Source: Bacteroides luti (GTDB lineage: Bacteria; Bacteroidota; Bacteroidia; Bacteroidales; Bacteroidaceae). Taken from it: a DNA stretch of 64,000 bases. This document shows, one piece after another, positions 1 to 8,692 of the stretch. The first letter of the stretch is position 1; every line of letters begins with the position of its first letter. Both the position numbers and the translations under genes were made by a program. The DNA lies in contig NZ_FQTV01000021.1 in the NCBI RefSeq assembly GCF_900128905.1, positions 1 through 64,000 of the forward strand, written 5' to 3'. The notes under the pieces were generated by a model. That model saw only the letters and a program-made list of their open reading frames with translations. It was not told the DNA's origin and did no database searches.

Positions 1-103
1 ATTATATTATACAAAAAACTTGAAGAAGTTTTGTTTTATCAGAGTTCTTTAGGAACTATAACGATACGTCCTTTCAACTAAATTGCAAAAGAACCACTGG
101 AAT

Positions 104-127
104 CAGTTTAGTACACAGTTTAGTACA
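104..127. repeat. Tandem 12 bp duplication
   Basis: CAGTTTAGTACA occurs twice head to tail (104-115 and 116-127). It shares GTACA with the 22 bp array that starts 33 bp further on and may be a degenerate part of the same structure. Apart from this and the array, positions 1-463 show no gene; the region lies downstream of the thioredoxin-like gene on the minus strand. Confidence 0.6.
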
Positions 128-159
128 AACTAATGATTTATTCAGGTTTGCTTAATCCA

Positions 160-225
160 AACATGTACAAGATTGGGAACAAACATGTACATGATTGATT
201 CCGAACATGTACATGTTTATCTCAA
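160..225. repeat. 22 bp-period word array A
   Basis: The word AACATGTACA begins at 160, 182 and 204, so the period is exactly 22 bp. The next few bases (A/T, GATTG) are partly kept in the first two units and the rest of each unit diverges. The last unit is a perfect 14 bp palindrome, AACATGTACATGTT (204-217). It lies 239 bp past the stop of the thioredoxin-like gene. The same architecture with unrelated words recurs at three other places in the window. Function unknown; the spacing suits a protein binding one face of the helix, which is inference. Confidence 0.7.
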
Positions 226-463
226 CCTCCCGCCAATAAATTACTAATAACCCTTTTCTTATTAAGTACTTTTAGGGCTGAATGGCAGTAATTCATATCG
301 TTTTATACAGCAATTTCCAGCTAAGCACTTTTTAGAGTAATAAAGATGTTTGATTATCAGTTGGATATGTTTTTAGGTGGAGAGGGTGTAAATTCAATAG
401 ACAATATTAGTTTTCTCTTCATTATAATATTATTTAATGACTTATTAAAGACAAATTGAAGTT

Positions 464-2071
464 TTATGGTAATATTTTATTTATCATTTCATGCATTTTA
501 TCTTTGCCGGGAAAACCGGTGACTTTATTTTTCAATACACCACTTCTATCATATAATAGATAAGTCGGTATTGAATCAAATCCAAGGTTATTCAGTATAT
601 ATTCCCATTCATCAGCTGTAAGGTAATATTGTTCGCCCCCAATTACCTTAATTTGTGCTTCCCATGATTCTTTAGGAGAAGTAACATTCGATACATAAAC
701 AAAAACTACGTCTTCACCTTTGAGTTCTTTTTTTAATGGTATAATATCTGTAAAAGCGCTCTTACATGGACCGCACCACGTAGCCCAGAAATCGGCTAAA
801 ACAACTTTCCCTTTGTATTTGGCAATGATGGCATCCATTAGTTTTTCTTTTGCTATAGCAGGGGTTTTATTTATTTTTAGATCCTTGTTGCTTTCAAGAG
901 TTTTTATTATTTCTTTATTATTTTTGATTAGAATATCTTCAATTCCGCAATTCCTATCTTTGTAGTAATATTTAATATTTTCCAGTTGTTTATTTGTCAA
1001 TGGTTTATTCCTGTAATTTAACTGGATGGCATATGCATTTGCTGCAAGCATGTCATAGAACAAACCCGAATCAAAGCCAACAACATCCTTAACCTTATTT
1101 TTTACCACCTTAAGCCATTCATCAACTGGCATATCATTAATTTGAGGAATATTAAATGCTTTAATAGACAAAAACGCTTTTATAAAACCAGAATAAGAAT
1201 AACTATATAAATATTGTGGATCATTCAGATTGAATTTGCTGAGAAATGAATAATATGATTTTTCTGGTTCTGCTGCTTTATAATCAGCAGGGATTTTAAT
1301 TCCTGCTCCTTTAAAACTATTTTCTGCAGCATCTTTATAGTAGAAAAGCCGTCCTTTGAAATAACCTAGGTTGAATGATTTAACCAGATACTCTCTAATT
1401 TTTTCAGATAAAGCCAGAGAATCTAATGCAATATTTGTTCTTTCTTTAAGGCTTATATTTAATTCATGTTCTGCAAATTCTTCAGGTGTCATTTTATAAT
1501 AATCACCCCATGTATAGTGTGTATCAAAGAGTATTATTGCCTGACCGATATTCTTCATGTCATCAGAGGTTAAATTAAGCCCGCCTTTAGCATCGATTTT
1601 CATATCGCCTTTATCATCAAAAACAATATTCATTTGCAACTCTTTGTCTTGGTCTAAACCAACAACGCAAGAAACATAGCCTTTTGTTTTTGTCTGAACA
1701 TTAAAACCAACTATAGCTGTGCTGCATTCAAGCGGGACGTTAAGAGAAAACCTATTATTTTTATCCAGATTTGTTTTATAGTTATTTTGACCGGTAATAG
1801 GATTGTAAACACTGACTCCAATGGTAACATCCTCTTCTCCTTCTGAAAGTTTCAGATTACTTATATTGCCATATATTTGGGCTGTTCTGACTTTAATTAC
1901 AGGATCGGGCAGTTTGTTATTACCTACTGCTACATTTGAAAATAGTAAGTTATATATTCCGGTTATAATAATAAATCGTAAATAGAAGAAGTTTGGTTCA
2001 TCCGACAAATGCGTAGTTGCTATATAAAAATAAGCTGGTAAATCATTATATTGTAGAGTCCAATCAAACAA
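464..2071 (-). CDS. TlpA-like thioredoxin-fold protein, 5' end displaced by IS
   Basis: Periplasmic or lipid-anchored thiol-disulfide oxidoreductase-like protein of about 510 residues. The C-terminal quarter is a TlpA/thioredoxin domain with W-C-G-P-C in the context ADFWATWCGPC and the cis-proline region DSIPTYLLYD; the N-terminal part is a helical and beta region common in Bacteroides TlpA-like proteins. The first 26 or so codons of the open frame (from a TTG at 2071) are read from the left end of the ISL3 element. The native gene began at an ATG now at 3306-3304; joining the flanks across one copy of the target duplication gives MTKNFFYLRF followed by a hydrophobic signal segment. The original gene is therefore interrupted at codon 5-6; whether the IS-derived start gives any product is unknown. 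Confidence 0.8.
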   Translation of the reverse strand: MFDWTLQYNDLPAYFYIATTHLSDEPNFFYLRFIIITGIYNLLFSNVAVGNNKLPDPVIKVRTAQIYGNISNLKLSEGEEDVTIGVSVYNPITGQNNYKTNLDKNNRFSLNVPLECSTAIVGFNVQTKTKGYVSCVVGLDQDKELQMNIVFDDKGDMKIDAKGGLNLTSDDMKNIGQAIILFDTHYTWGDYYKMTPEEFAEHELNISLKERTNIALDSLALSEKIREYLVKSFNLGYFKGRLFYYKDAAENSFKGAGIKIPADYKAAEPEKSYYSFLSKFNLNDPQYLYSYSYSGFIKAFLSIKAFNIPQINDMPVDEWLKVVKNKVKDVVGFDSGLFYDMLAANAYAIQLNYRNKPLTNKQLENIKYYYKDRNCGIEDILIKNNKEIIKTLESNKDLKINKTPAIAKEKLMDAIIAKYKGKVVLADFWATWCGPCKSAFTDIIPLKKELKGEDVVFVYVSNVTSPKESWEAQIKVIGGEQYYLTADEWEYILNNLGFDSIPTYLLYDRSGVLKNKVTGFPGKDKMHEMINKILP

Positions 2072-3290
2072 TATTATGAATACCAGCTTTCTGTACCACG
2101 CCTTTGGCGTTTGTGAGCAAGAATGCTCCCGCGTACGCTACGAAGATAAGAGTATTATCTTTGAAGTCCAAACCCGTTCCGAAAAACTTCGTTGTCCTTG
2201 TTGTAAGAGTCGGCACTTTATTCGCTCCGGTAGTACTATTCGTCGTTTTCGCGGAGTACCCATAGGGCATAAACCTGTATTTTTAGAAATGAAAGTTCAG
2301 CGTCTAGAATGCAAAGATTGTCATTGCATTCGTCAGGAGAATATTCATTTTATTACAGGCAAGCGTTCTTATACGAATCGCCTGGCTCGCCTGGTAGTTG
2401 AACTCTCCCGTTTAGGTACTATAAAGGATGTTGCTCATTTCCTTCATCTTTCTTGGGATACGGTAAAGGATATCCAAAAACGTTATCTACAGCGACATTA
2501 TGGGTGCCCTGATCTGAGCGAACTTGAATATATTGGCATTGATGAGTTCGCAGTTGCAAAAGGTCATGTCTACAAAACAATCGTAGTAAACCTTCTTACA
2601 GGACAAGTTGTATATATAGGCGATGGAAAAGGTGCTGATTCTCTGGATGTTTTTTGGAAGAAACTAAAGAAATCCGATGCTGTCATCAAGGCCGTTGCTA
2701 CAGATTTATCTCCAGCTTTTGTTTCAGCTGTCATGACGAATATACCTGAAGCAACTCTGGTATTTGATCACTTTCATGTAGTCAAACTCATGAATGATGC
2801 TTTGGATGAAATACGTAGAAGTGTTTACAGAGAGGAAAAGGATCTGAATAAACGAAAAGTGTTTAAAGGAACTAGATGGTTATTACTATGCAATGGCAAA
2901 GACATCTTTGATAACCAATTCAAGTCCAGACTTGATAATGCCTTGAAGCTGAATGAGCCCTTGATGAAAGCATACTATCTGAAAGAAAGTTTGAAAGAAA
3001 TATGGACACAAGTAAATAAAGAGCAGGCTATCAAAGAATTGGACGCTTGGATAGAACAGGCATATCAAGCCAAAATCCCCAAACTTACAACCTTTGCAAA
3101 TACACTAAAAGCTCATAAGTGGGGAGTGTTAGCATGGTATGATTATCATATATCAACAGGAAGATTGGAAGGTATTAATAACAAAATCAAAACAATGAAA
3201 AGACAAGCATATGGATATAGAGATCAAAGGTTCTTTGAACTTAAAATTTTGGCAATGCATGAGAAGAACTACGCATTTGTCGGATGAACC
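1995..3290 (+). mobile_element. Complete ISL3-family insertion sequence
   Basis: A 1296 bp element with perfect 24 bp terminal inverted repeats (1995-2018 and 3267-3290) beginning GGTTCATCC. It is flanked by an 8 bp direct repeat AGAAGTTT (1987-1994 and 3291-3298), the duplication length typical of ISL3 elements. It holds one transposase gene whose stop lies inside the right repeat. Intact ends, an intact frame and a perfect duplication point to a recent insertion. The target is codons 5-6 of the thioredoxin-like gene. Confidence 0.95.
2076..3287 (+). CDS. ISL3 family transposase
   Basis: 403-residue DDE transposase. The N-terminal zinc-binding region has CPCC at about residues 40-43 and a CKDC pair near residue 80. 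The catalytic core shows YIGIDEFA (first Asp), ATDLSPAF (second Asp), the characteristic VFDHFHVVKLMN segment and GRLEGINNKIK (Glu) near the C terminus. Length and motif order fit full-length ISL3 transposases. It fills the element almost completely, with no passenger gene. The frame has no stops, so the element is probably active. Confidence 0.95.
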   Translation: MNTSFLYHAFGVCEQECSRVRYEDKSIIFEVQTRSEKLRCPCCKSRHFIRSGSTIRRFRGVPIGHKPVFLEMKVQRLECKDCHCIRQENIHFITGKRSYTNRLARLVVELSRLGTIKDVAHFLHLSWDTVKDIQKRYLQRHYGCPDLSELEYIGIDEFAVAKGHVYKTIVVNLLTGQVVYIGDGKGADSLDVFWKKLKKSDAVIKAVATDLSPAFVSAVMTNIPEATLVFDHFHVVKLMNDALDEIRRSVYREEKDLNKRKVFKGTRWLLLCNGKDIFDNQFKSRLDNALKLNEPLMKAYYLKESLKEIWTQVNKEQAIKELDAWIEQAYQAKIPKLTTFANTLKAHKWGVLAWYDYHISTGRLEGINNKIKTMKRQAYGYRDQRFFELKILAMHEKNYAFVG

Positions 3291-3306
3291 AGAAGTTTTT
3301 AGTCAT
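3291..3306 (-). pseudogene. Displaced first codons of the thioredoxin-like gene
   Basis: Read on the minus strand from 3306, ATG ACT AAA AAC TTC T is the original start (M-T-K-N-F) of the gene now cut by the IS. The remaining frame resumes at 1986 on the other side of the element. It lies 13 bp after the stop of the small gene at 3320, so the two were probably co-transcribed before insertion. Confidence 0.85.
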
Positions 3307-3319
3307 TGGATATATATAA

Positions 3320-3580
3320 TTAATTAGTTTGTTTATGTAAAAGGTGGAGTAACGAATCTTTCAATGATTTAAGAGTGGTTTCAGAATGAGATTCTTTATA
3401 TGTCCTGATTATCTCTATCAAGTCCATCCCATTGAAAGCCAAGAATGCTAAATTTTCTAATATTTCATTCCAGCTTAATTTGTTAAATTGATGAGAATAA
3501 GCGTCAAAATAGGAACGTGAGTTGGGAATGCACCAGCTTCCATCATGTTTAAAGTTAGATAAATGTTTATAGTCTATCAT
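3320..3580 (-). CDS. Small hypothetical protein
   Basis: 86 residues from the ATG at 3580 (MIDYKHLSNF). A start at 3646 is also open, but a Bacteroidetes -7 box (TATATTTG, 3621-3614) lies between the two, which favours 3580. The product is soluble, has no signal peptide and carries a HDGSWCIPNSRSYFDAYSHQF region with several aromatic residues. I do not recognise the family. It precedes the original start of the thioredoxin-like gene by 13 bp, so it may have been its operon partner; the IS insertion now separates them. Confidence 0.5.
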   Translation of the reverse strand: MIDYKHLSNFKHDGSWCIPNSRSYFDAYSHQFNKLSWNEILENLAFLAFNGMDLIEIIRTYKESHSETTLKSLKDSLLHLLHKQTN

Positions 3581-3712
3581 ATAGTCTTTTATATTTAGAT
3601 TTAAGTTGTAATACAAATATACAAAATTCTTGTAACAAACAACCAATTACAATCATTAATAGTTATTTCATAGTTATCTTTTGTAACTGATTTCTTTACT
3701 ATACAAAAATAC

Positions 3713-3853
3713 TAGGTGGCACAGGTGGCAGAGAAATAATACTTTTTCCGGTTCTGAAAATTATTTTTTGAAAATTCCGCAATTTGCATAATTTTTAAAA
3801 TTTTATTTCTGGAAACCAAAAAAGCTCTTTTTTACTGCCACCTGTGCCACCTA
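3713..3853. repeat. 19 bp inverted repeats around an AT-rich spacer
   Basis: TAGGTGGCACAGGTGGCAG (3713-3731) is repeated as a perfect reverse complement at 3835-3853, with 103 bp of very AT-rich DNA between. Each arm holds two GGTGGCA words 9 bp apart. There is no coding frame inside and no flanking target duplication that I can see. It lies in the 0.46 kb gap before the exporter operon. It could be a small non-autonomous element, a structured RNA or a regulatory site. Confidence 0.65.
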
Positions 3854-3989
3854 TTTAAAGATAAAATATTGATAATCAGTGTTGATACAATTCTGTTTTA
3901 GCATAATATTGATTTAATATGCATAAAAGGCCGGAGTATTTGTGTTCATAAAGATAAGGCTATCTGTACTATCTTCAATTTATAAAACG

Positions 3990-4019
3990 AACAGAGTGTT
4001 CATTATCGAACACTCTGTT
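3990..4019. promoter_or_regulatory. 12 bp dyad, candidate enhancer site for the NtrC-type regulator
   Basis: AACAGAGTGTTC (3990-4001) and its exact reverse complement GAACACTCTGTT (4008-4019) are separated by 6 bp. Each arm is itself close to GAACA-N3-TGTTC, so the site looks like two adjacent dyads. It lies about 40 bp upstream of the sigma-54-like promoter and about 90 bp before the exporter's first gene, where bacterial enhancer-binding proteins bind. That the regulator at 10303 binds here is inference. A transcription terminator is a weaker alternative because no T-run follows directly. Confidence 0.55.
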
Positions 4020-4055
4020 TTATATATATCATCTCATTATTAGATAGTTAGTACT

Positions 4056-4072
4056 TTGGCACGTACTTTGAC
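4056..4072 (+). promoter_or_regulatory. Sigma-54-type promoter of the exporter operon
   Basis: TTGGCACG-TAC-TTTGAC matches the -24/-12 consensus TGGCAC-N5-TTGC except that the last C is A. The GG is at 4058-4059 and the -12 G at 4070, the required spacing. The predicted transcript start near 4082 is about 27 bp before the ATG at 4109. The operon ends with a sigma-54-dependent regulator and kinase, which supports the assignment. Confidence 0.6.
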
Positions 4073-4108
4073 TACTATGTTCATATAAAATGTAAACATT
4101 CGTATTTT

Positions 4109-5353
4109 ATGGACAGAGAAATTCCAAAAGATGTTCAGCTTAAAGAACGTAGAAAGAAAATAATCAAGTTTTCCTTAATCGGGACAGTTTCAGTAATTCT
4201 AGTTGTTGCTTTAATCTCTTTTATGCGTGCAGGAGTCGACAGAAAAGATTTGGTCTTTTCTAATGTAGAAAAGGGTACTATAGAGGTGTCTGTGAGTGCA
4301 TCGGGTAAAGTGGCTCCGGCATTCGAAGAGATTATTAATTCTCCTATCAACTCCAGAATTCTTGAAGTATACAAAAAGGGGGGCGATTCAGTAGATGTAG
4401 GTACGCCAATCCTGAAGCTCGATCTTCAAAGTGCAGAGACAGATTATAATAAACTTCTGGATGAAGAACAGATGCGTAAGTATAAGCTGGAACAACTGAA
4501 GGTTAATAATAAGACCAAGCTTAGTGATATGAACATGCAGATAAAAGTATCTGCCATGAAACTGAGCCGCATGAAGGTGGAACTTCGTAATGAGCATTAT
4601 CTGGATAGTCTGGGTGCCGGCACAACCGATAAAGTAAAACAAGCCGAACTTAGCTATAATGTTGCTAAGTTGGAACTTGAACAACTGAAACAACAATATA
4701 ATAATGAATGTCAGATTGCAGCAGCCGAATTGAAAGTTCAGCAACTCGATTTCAATATCTTCCGTAAATCACTGGCCGAAACAAAACGTGTTCTTGATGA
4801 TGCACGGATACGTTCTCCACGAAAAGCCATTCTTACTTTTATCAATAATCAAATTGGGGCTCAGATTTCTCAAGGCGGACAGGTGGCTATAATATCAGAT
4901 CTTTCTCATTTCAAAGTAGAAGGTGAGATTGCCGATACTTACAGTGACCGGGTTAGCGCCGGAGGAAAAGTTATTGTAAAGATTGGAAGCGAACAGCTTG
5001 AAGGAACCGTTAGCAGTGTTACTCCACTTTCCAAAAATGGTGTTATTTCTTTTACCGTACAGTTGAAGAACGATCATAGCCCACGCCTGCGTTCCGGACT
5101 AAAGACAGATGTATATATAATGAATGCTGTAAAAGAAAACGTATTGCGCATTGCCAATGGTTCTTATTATGCCGGGGCCGGTGAGTACGACTTGTTTGTA
5201 CAAAACGGAAACAACCTTATGAAGCGTAAAGTTCGCCTGGGGGATAGCAATTTTCAATATGTAGAGGTTATATCCGGATTACAACCGGGCGATCAGGTAG
5301 TGGTTAGCGATATGACAAATTACAAGAATAGATCTAAACTGAAGATTAAATAA
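4109..5353 (+). CDS. Efflux periplasmic adaptor (HlyD/MacA-like)
   Basis: 414-residue membrane-fusion protein that would link an inner-membrane ABC exporter to a TolC channel. One N-terminal membrane helix (about residues 19-42) is followed by a barrel-sandwich half (VSASGKVAPAFEEII), a long coiled-coil hairpin rich in Lys, Glu and Leu (about 110-215), the second lipoyl half, a beta-barrel (HFKVEGEIADTYSDRV) and a membrane-proximal domain ending VISGLQPGDQVVVSD. The ATPase starts 21 bp later and two permeases and a TolC follow. It is first in the operon, behind the sigma-54-like promoter. Confidence 0.93.
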   Translation: MDREIPKDVQLKERRKKIIKFSLIGTVSVILVVALISFMRAGVDRKDLVFSNVEKGTIEVSVSASGKVAPAFEEIINSPINSRILEVYKKGGDSVDVGTPILKLDLQSAETDYNKLLDEEQMRKYKLEQLKVNNKTKLSDMNMQIKVSAMKLSRMKVELRNEHYLDSLGAGTTDKVKQAELSYNVAKLELEQLKQQYNNECQIAAAELKVQQLDFNIFRKSLAETKRVLDDARIRSPRKAILTFINNQIGAQISQGGQVAIISDLSHFKVEGEIADTYSDRVSAGGKVIVKIGSEQLEGTVSSVTPLSKNGVISFTVQLKNDHSPRLRSGLKTDVYIMNAVKENVLRIANGSYYAGAGEYDLFVQNGNNLMKRKVRLGDSNFQYVEVISGLQPGDQVVVSDMTNYKNRSKLKIK

Positions 5354-5374
5354 GAAATTAAAATACTTATAATT

Positions 5375-6040
5375 ATGATTAAGCTTACAGAATTAAACAA
5401 GATTTATCGTACAGACGAGATTGAAACAATAGCTTTGGAGAATGTAAACCTGGAAGTACAAAAAGGTGAGTTCTTAAGTATTATGGGGCCTTCCGGATGT
5501 GGGAAGTCTACCTTGTTGAATATTATGGGATTGCTTGATGCGCCAACATCCGGTAAAATAGAGATAAACGGTATTCAAACCATAAATATGAAAGATAAAG
5601 AACTGGCTCAGTTTCGTAATCAGAAATTAGGCTTTGTTTTCCAGAGTTTTCACTTAATCAATTCATTAAACGTAATTGATAATGTTGAGCTTCCATTACT
5701 TTATCGCAAAGTTTCTTCTTCCGAAAGAAAAAAAAGAGCACAGGAAGTCTTGGAGAAAGTAGGTTTAAGTCACCGTATGCGCCATTTCCCAACTCAGCTA
5801 TCGGGTGGTCAGTGCCAGCGTGTTGCTATTGCCCGTGCCATTATTGGTAATCCGGATATTATTCTTGCCGATGAGCCTACCGGTAATCTGGATTCTAAAA
5901 TGGGAGCAGAGGTTATGGATATTCTACACAAACTTAATAAAGAAGACGGACGCACCATTGTAATGGTTACACACGATGAACGTCAGGCAAAACAAACTGC
6001 ACGTACTGTTCGCTTCTTTGACGGACGACAAATACAATAA
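5375..6040 (+). CDS. ABC transporter ATP-binding protein (MacB/LolD type)
   Basis: 221-residue ATPase of the LolD/MacB class. Walker A is GPSGCGKST (residues 38-46), followed by a Q-loop (FVFQSFHLINSLNV), the signature LSGGQCQRVAIARA and Walker B IILADEPTGNLD, then an H-loop (VMVTHDERQA). It has no membrane segments and would power the two FtsX-fold permeases downstream. Substrate unknown; relatives export peptides, macrolides or lipoproteins by mechanotransmission rather than classic import. Confidence 0.95.
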   Translation: MIKLTELNKIYRTDEIETIALENVNLEVQKGEFLSIMGPSGCGKSTLLNIMGLLDAPTSGKIEINGIQTINMKDKELAQFRNQKLGFVFQSFHLINSLNVIDNVELPLLYRKVSSSERKKRAQEVLEKVGLSHRMRHFPTQLSGGQCQRVAIARAIIGNPDIILADEPTGNLDSKMGAEVMDILHKLNKEDGRTIVMVTHDERQAKQTARTVRFFDGRQIQ

Positions 6041-6096
6041 TCAGCTGGTTTTCTGAAGAGCTTAATGAATATAATTAATCAATAACAGATAATAGA

Positions 6097-7383
6097 ATGT
6101 ATAAACAATATTTAAATCAGACATTGCACTTGCTGAAGGAGAATAAACTGCTGAGTGCAATCTCTATTATAGGAACAGCCCTTGCCATATCTATGATAAT
6201 GGTCATTGTCATTGTCTATGAAGTAAAGACGGCTAACTATGAACCGGAAACTCACCGTGACAGAATGCTGACTGTAAAGTGGGCGGGGATTGTTGATAAG
6301 AAACATCCTGACTGGAATTCAAATTCGATGCTTTCCTCCAGAGTAGTAAAAGAGTGTTTTTATACGTTGAAAAGTGCAGAGGCTGTGACCGGCATACTTC
6401 CTTACCAACCGAAGTTGGCTAATATTCCGGGGGGAACAACCGATTTAAAATGCGATGTAAGTTTTACTGATGCTGCATTTTGGAAGGTATTTGAATTCTC
6501 TTTCCTGAAAGGTAAACCATTTGTGCAAGAAGAGTTTGAAAGTGGCATAAAAAAAGCAGTGATTACTGAAAGTCTGGCTCGCCACCTATATGGTAATATT
6601 GATGTTATTGGCAAACCTATTCGTTTTAGTTATATAGATTATACAATATCTGGTGTGGTAAAAGATGTATCTACCTTAGCCGAAGCTGCTTATGCTCAGG
6701 CATGGGTTCCATATACGGTAATTAAAAGGCCATTTTATGAAGATTGGAGTGAAGGCTTGTTAGGGTCTTTCCGATGTTATATTTTGGCTCGGAATAGTTC
6801 TGATTTTGATAAAATCCGTAACGAAGTTAATCGGAACGTAATTGCACTGAATGCTGGACAAAAAAGTCAAAATCTTATTTTACGTGGACAACCAGATACA
6901 CAGTTTGTACAAATGACTCGTAGATGGGCAAATGAGGATGCAAAGGTGAAAGAAACCGTCATTAAATATAGCATAGTTCTTGTAATTCTGTTACTTGTCC
7001 CTGCCATTAATCTATCGGGAATGACTCTATCTCGTATGAGAAAACGAATGGCAGAAATAGGGGTAAGAAAAGCGTTTGGCGCTAATAGAAAGGAGTTGTT
7101 GGGACAAATTTTATATGAGAACTTTGTGCTTACCATTTTAGGAGGAATAGTGGGGCTTTTCTTTTCTTTTGTTTCAGTGTATTTTATGAAAGAATGGCTA
7201 TTAAGCAGTTCAATGGACGGTTATCTAGCCGGAAGTTCTTCTCTTAGCATAGAAATGCTGTTTAAATCTTCCGTATTTCTTTATGCACTGCTATTTTGTA
7301 TGTTGTTGAATATGCTGAGTGCTGGAATCCCTGCATGGAAGGCTTCTCGAACCAATATTGTTAATGCTTTAAATGATAGATAA
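6097..7383 (+). CDS. ABC transporter permease (FtsX/MacB fold)
   Basis: 428 residues: one N-terminal membrane helix (about 18-40), a large periplasmic MacB-PCD-type domain (about 45-285) and three C-terminal helices with the conserved segment RKRMAEIGVRKAFGANRKEL between them, the usual FtsX cytoplasmic loop. The C terminus PAWKASRTNIVNALN is typical. It overlaps the next permease gene by 11 bp (7373-7383), so the two are probably translationally coupled and act as a heterodimer. Confidence 0.92.
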   Translation: MYKQYLNQTLHLLKENKLLSAISIIGTALAISMIMVIVIVYEVKTANYEPETHRDRMLTVKWAGIVDKKHPDWNSNSMLSSRVVKECFYTLKSAEAVTGILPYQPKLANIPGGTTDLKCDVSFTDAAFWKVFEFSFLKGKPFVQEEFESGIKKAVITESLARHLYGNIDVIGKPIRFSYIDYTISGVVKDVSTLAEAAYAQAWVPYTVIKRPFYEDWSEGLLGSFRCYILARNSSDFDKIRNEVNRNVIALNAGQKSQNLILRGQPDTQFVQMTRRWANEDAKVKETVIKYSIVLVILLLVPAINLSGMTLSRMRKRMAEIGVRKAFGANRKELLGQILYENFVLTILGGIVGLFFSFVSVYFMKEWLLSSSMDGYLAGSSSLSIEMLFKSSVFLYALLFCMLLNMLSAGIPAWKASRTNIVNALNDR

Positions 7384-8647
7384 GATGATTAAACATATTC
7401 TAAAACAGATTTGGGTACAACGTATTACTAACTCCTGGTTATGGATGGAGTTGTTTTTGGTTTCTATATTTCTTTGGTTTATCATAGATTTTCTATATGT
7501 TACTGTAAATACATATTATACTCCTACAGGCTTCGATATTGAACATACTTACAAAGTAGACTTGGATCAAATGTCATTGGAGAGTGAGGATTATATACCT
7601 ACAGATAAAAAGAAAACAACCGTTGGTGAAGATTATTTAACCATCGTGAACCGCATTCGTAATTATCCGGGAGTGGAGGCAGTAAGCATTTCGTCTTGTG
7701 CATATCCTTATTGCGGAGCAAACTCATTTAATAATTATCAGCTTGACACAGCGCAAGTGAATTTACAACTCCGTTTTATTACTCCCGATTTCTTTCGTGT
7801 TTTTCGTGTAACTACTCCCGATGGCAAAATAGAATCGTTGGTTTCTAACTTTAAGCAAAAGAATTCAATTGTGATATCTAAGGATGCTGATTTGAAATTA
7901 ATGGGAGAGGGACGTTCTGCTCTTGGGAAGACATTGAGCCAGTCTGAAGTAGATTCTGTAAGTAAGAAGGTTACCGGTATTTGTTCTTACATCCGTTATA
8001 GTGAGTTTGCGAAAAAATATCCATGTGCGTTTTTGGGAAATGAAGAATCTGAAATGACTAAAGTAAATTCCTCAGACTATTTTTCCGGATTAGATCTTTG
8101 TATCCGTGTTTCTCCGGAAGCCGATCACAATTTTATTTCCAAATTTAGGAAAGACATGATTAGCCTATCAAGAGTAGGTAACTTTTTTCTGCTTGATGTA
8201 AAATCGTTTGCAGATATACGCGATTCTTATTTTAAAATGACAGGAGATTTTAATGAACTAAAAACCCGTATGGCAGTTATTGCTTTCCTATTGGTTAATA
8301 TCTTCCTCGGCATTATTGGAACATTTTGGTTTCGTACGGATTACAGAAAAGCAGAAATGGGCTTGCGATTGGCTGTTGGATCTACACGTACCAGTTTATT
8401 CAGACTACTTATTGCCGAAGGAGTGATATTGCTTACACTTGCCATTATTCCTGCAGGCATTATATCTTTTAATATTGGTAAAGCCGATTTGGTTGATGTA
8501 GACAGAATGGATTTTACGTTTGTGCGGTTCATCTGCGGAATGCTCATAACTTATTTGTTAATGGCATTTATGATAATACTTGGTATCTGGTATCCGGCTC
8601 GTCAGGCTATGAAGATACAACCGGCGGAAGTTCTTCACGAACAGTAA
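7373..8647 (+). CDS. ABC transporter permease, second subunit
   Basis: 424 residues with the same plan as its upstream neighbour: an N-terminal helix (about 20-45), a periplasmic domain, and three C-terminal helices with the loop RKAEMGLRLAVGSTRTSLFRLL and the ending YPARQAMKIQPAEVLHEQ. The periplasmic domain is only weakly like that of the first permease. Two different FtsX-fold permeases with one ATPase is a common arrangement in Bacteroidetes. Confidence 0.92.
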   Translation: MIDKMIKHILKQIWVQRITNSWLWMELFLVSIFLWFIIDFLYVTVNTYYTPTGFDIEHTYKVDLDQMSLESEDYIPTDKKKTTVGEDYLTIVNRIRNYPGVEAVSISSCAYPYCGANSFNNYQLDTAQVNLQLRFITPDFFRVFRVTTPDGKIESLVSNFKQKNSIVISKDADLKLMGEGRSALGKTLSQSEVDSVSKKVTGICSYIRYSEFAKKYPCAFLGNEESEMTKVNSSDYFSGLDLCIRVSPEADHNFISKFRKDMISLSRVGNFFLLDVKSFADIRDSYFKMTGDFNELKTRMAVIAFLLVNIFLGIIGTFWFRTDYRKAEMGLRLAVGSTRTSLFRLLIAEGVILLTLAIIPAGIISFNIGKADLVDVDRMDFTFVRFICGMLITYLLMAFMIILGIWYPARQAMKIQPAEVLHEQ

Positions 8648-8692
8648 ATTGCTGCAGGAAGGTTTTTAGAATATAACGGAAGGTGTTTGCAC

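Noticed and set aside
3990..4019. Simple terminator for the upstream region
   Set aside because: No gene on the plus strand ends nearby and no T-run follows; an operator dyad fits better.
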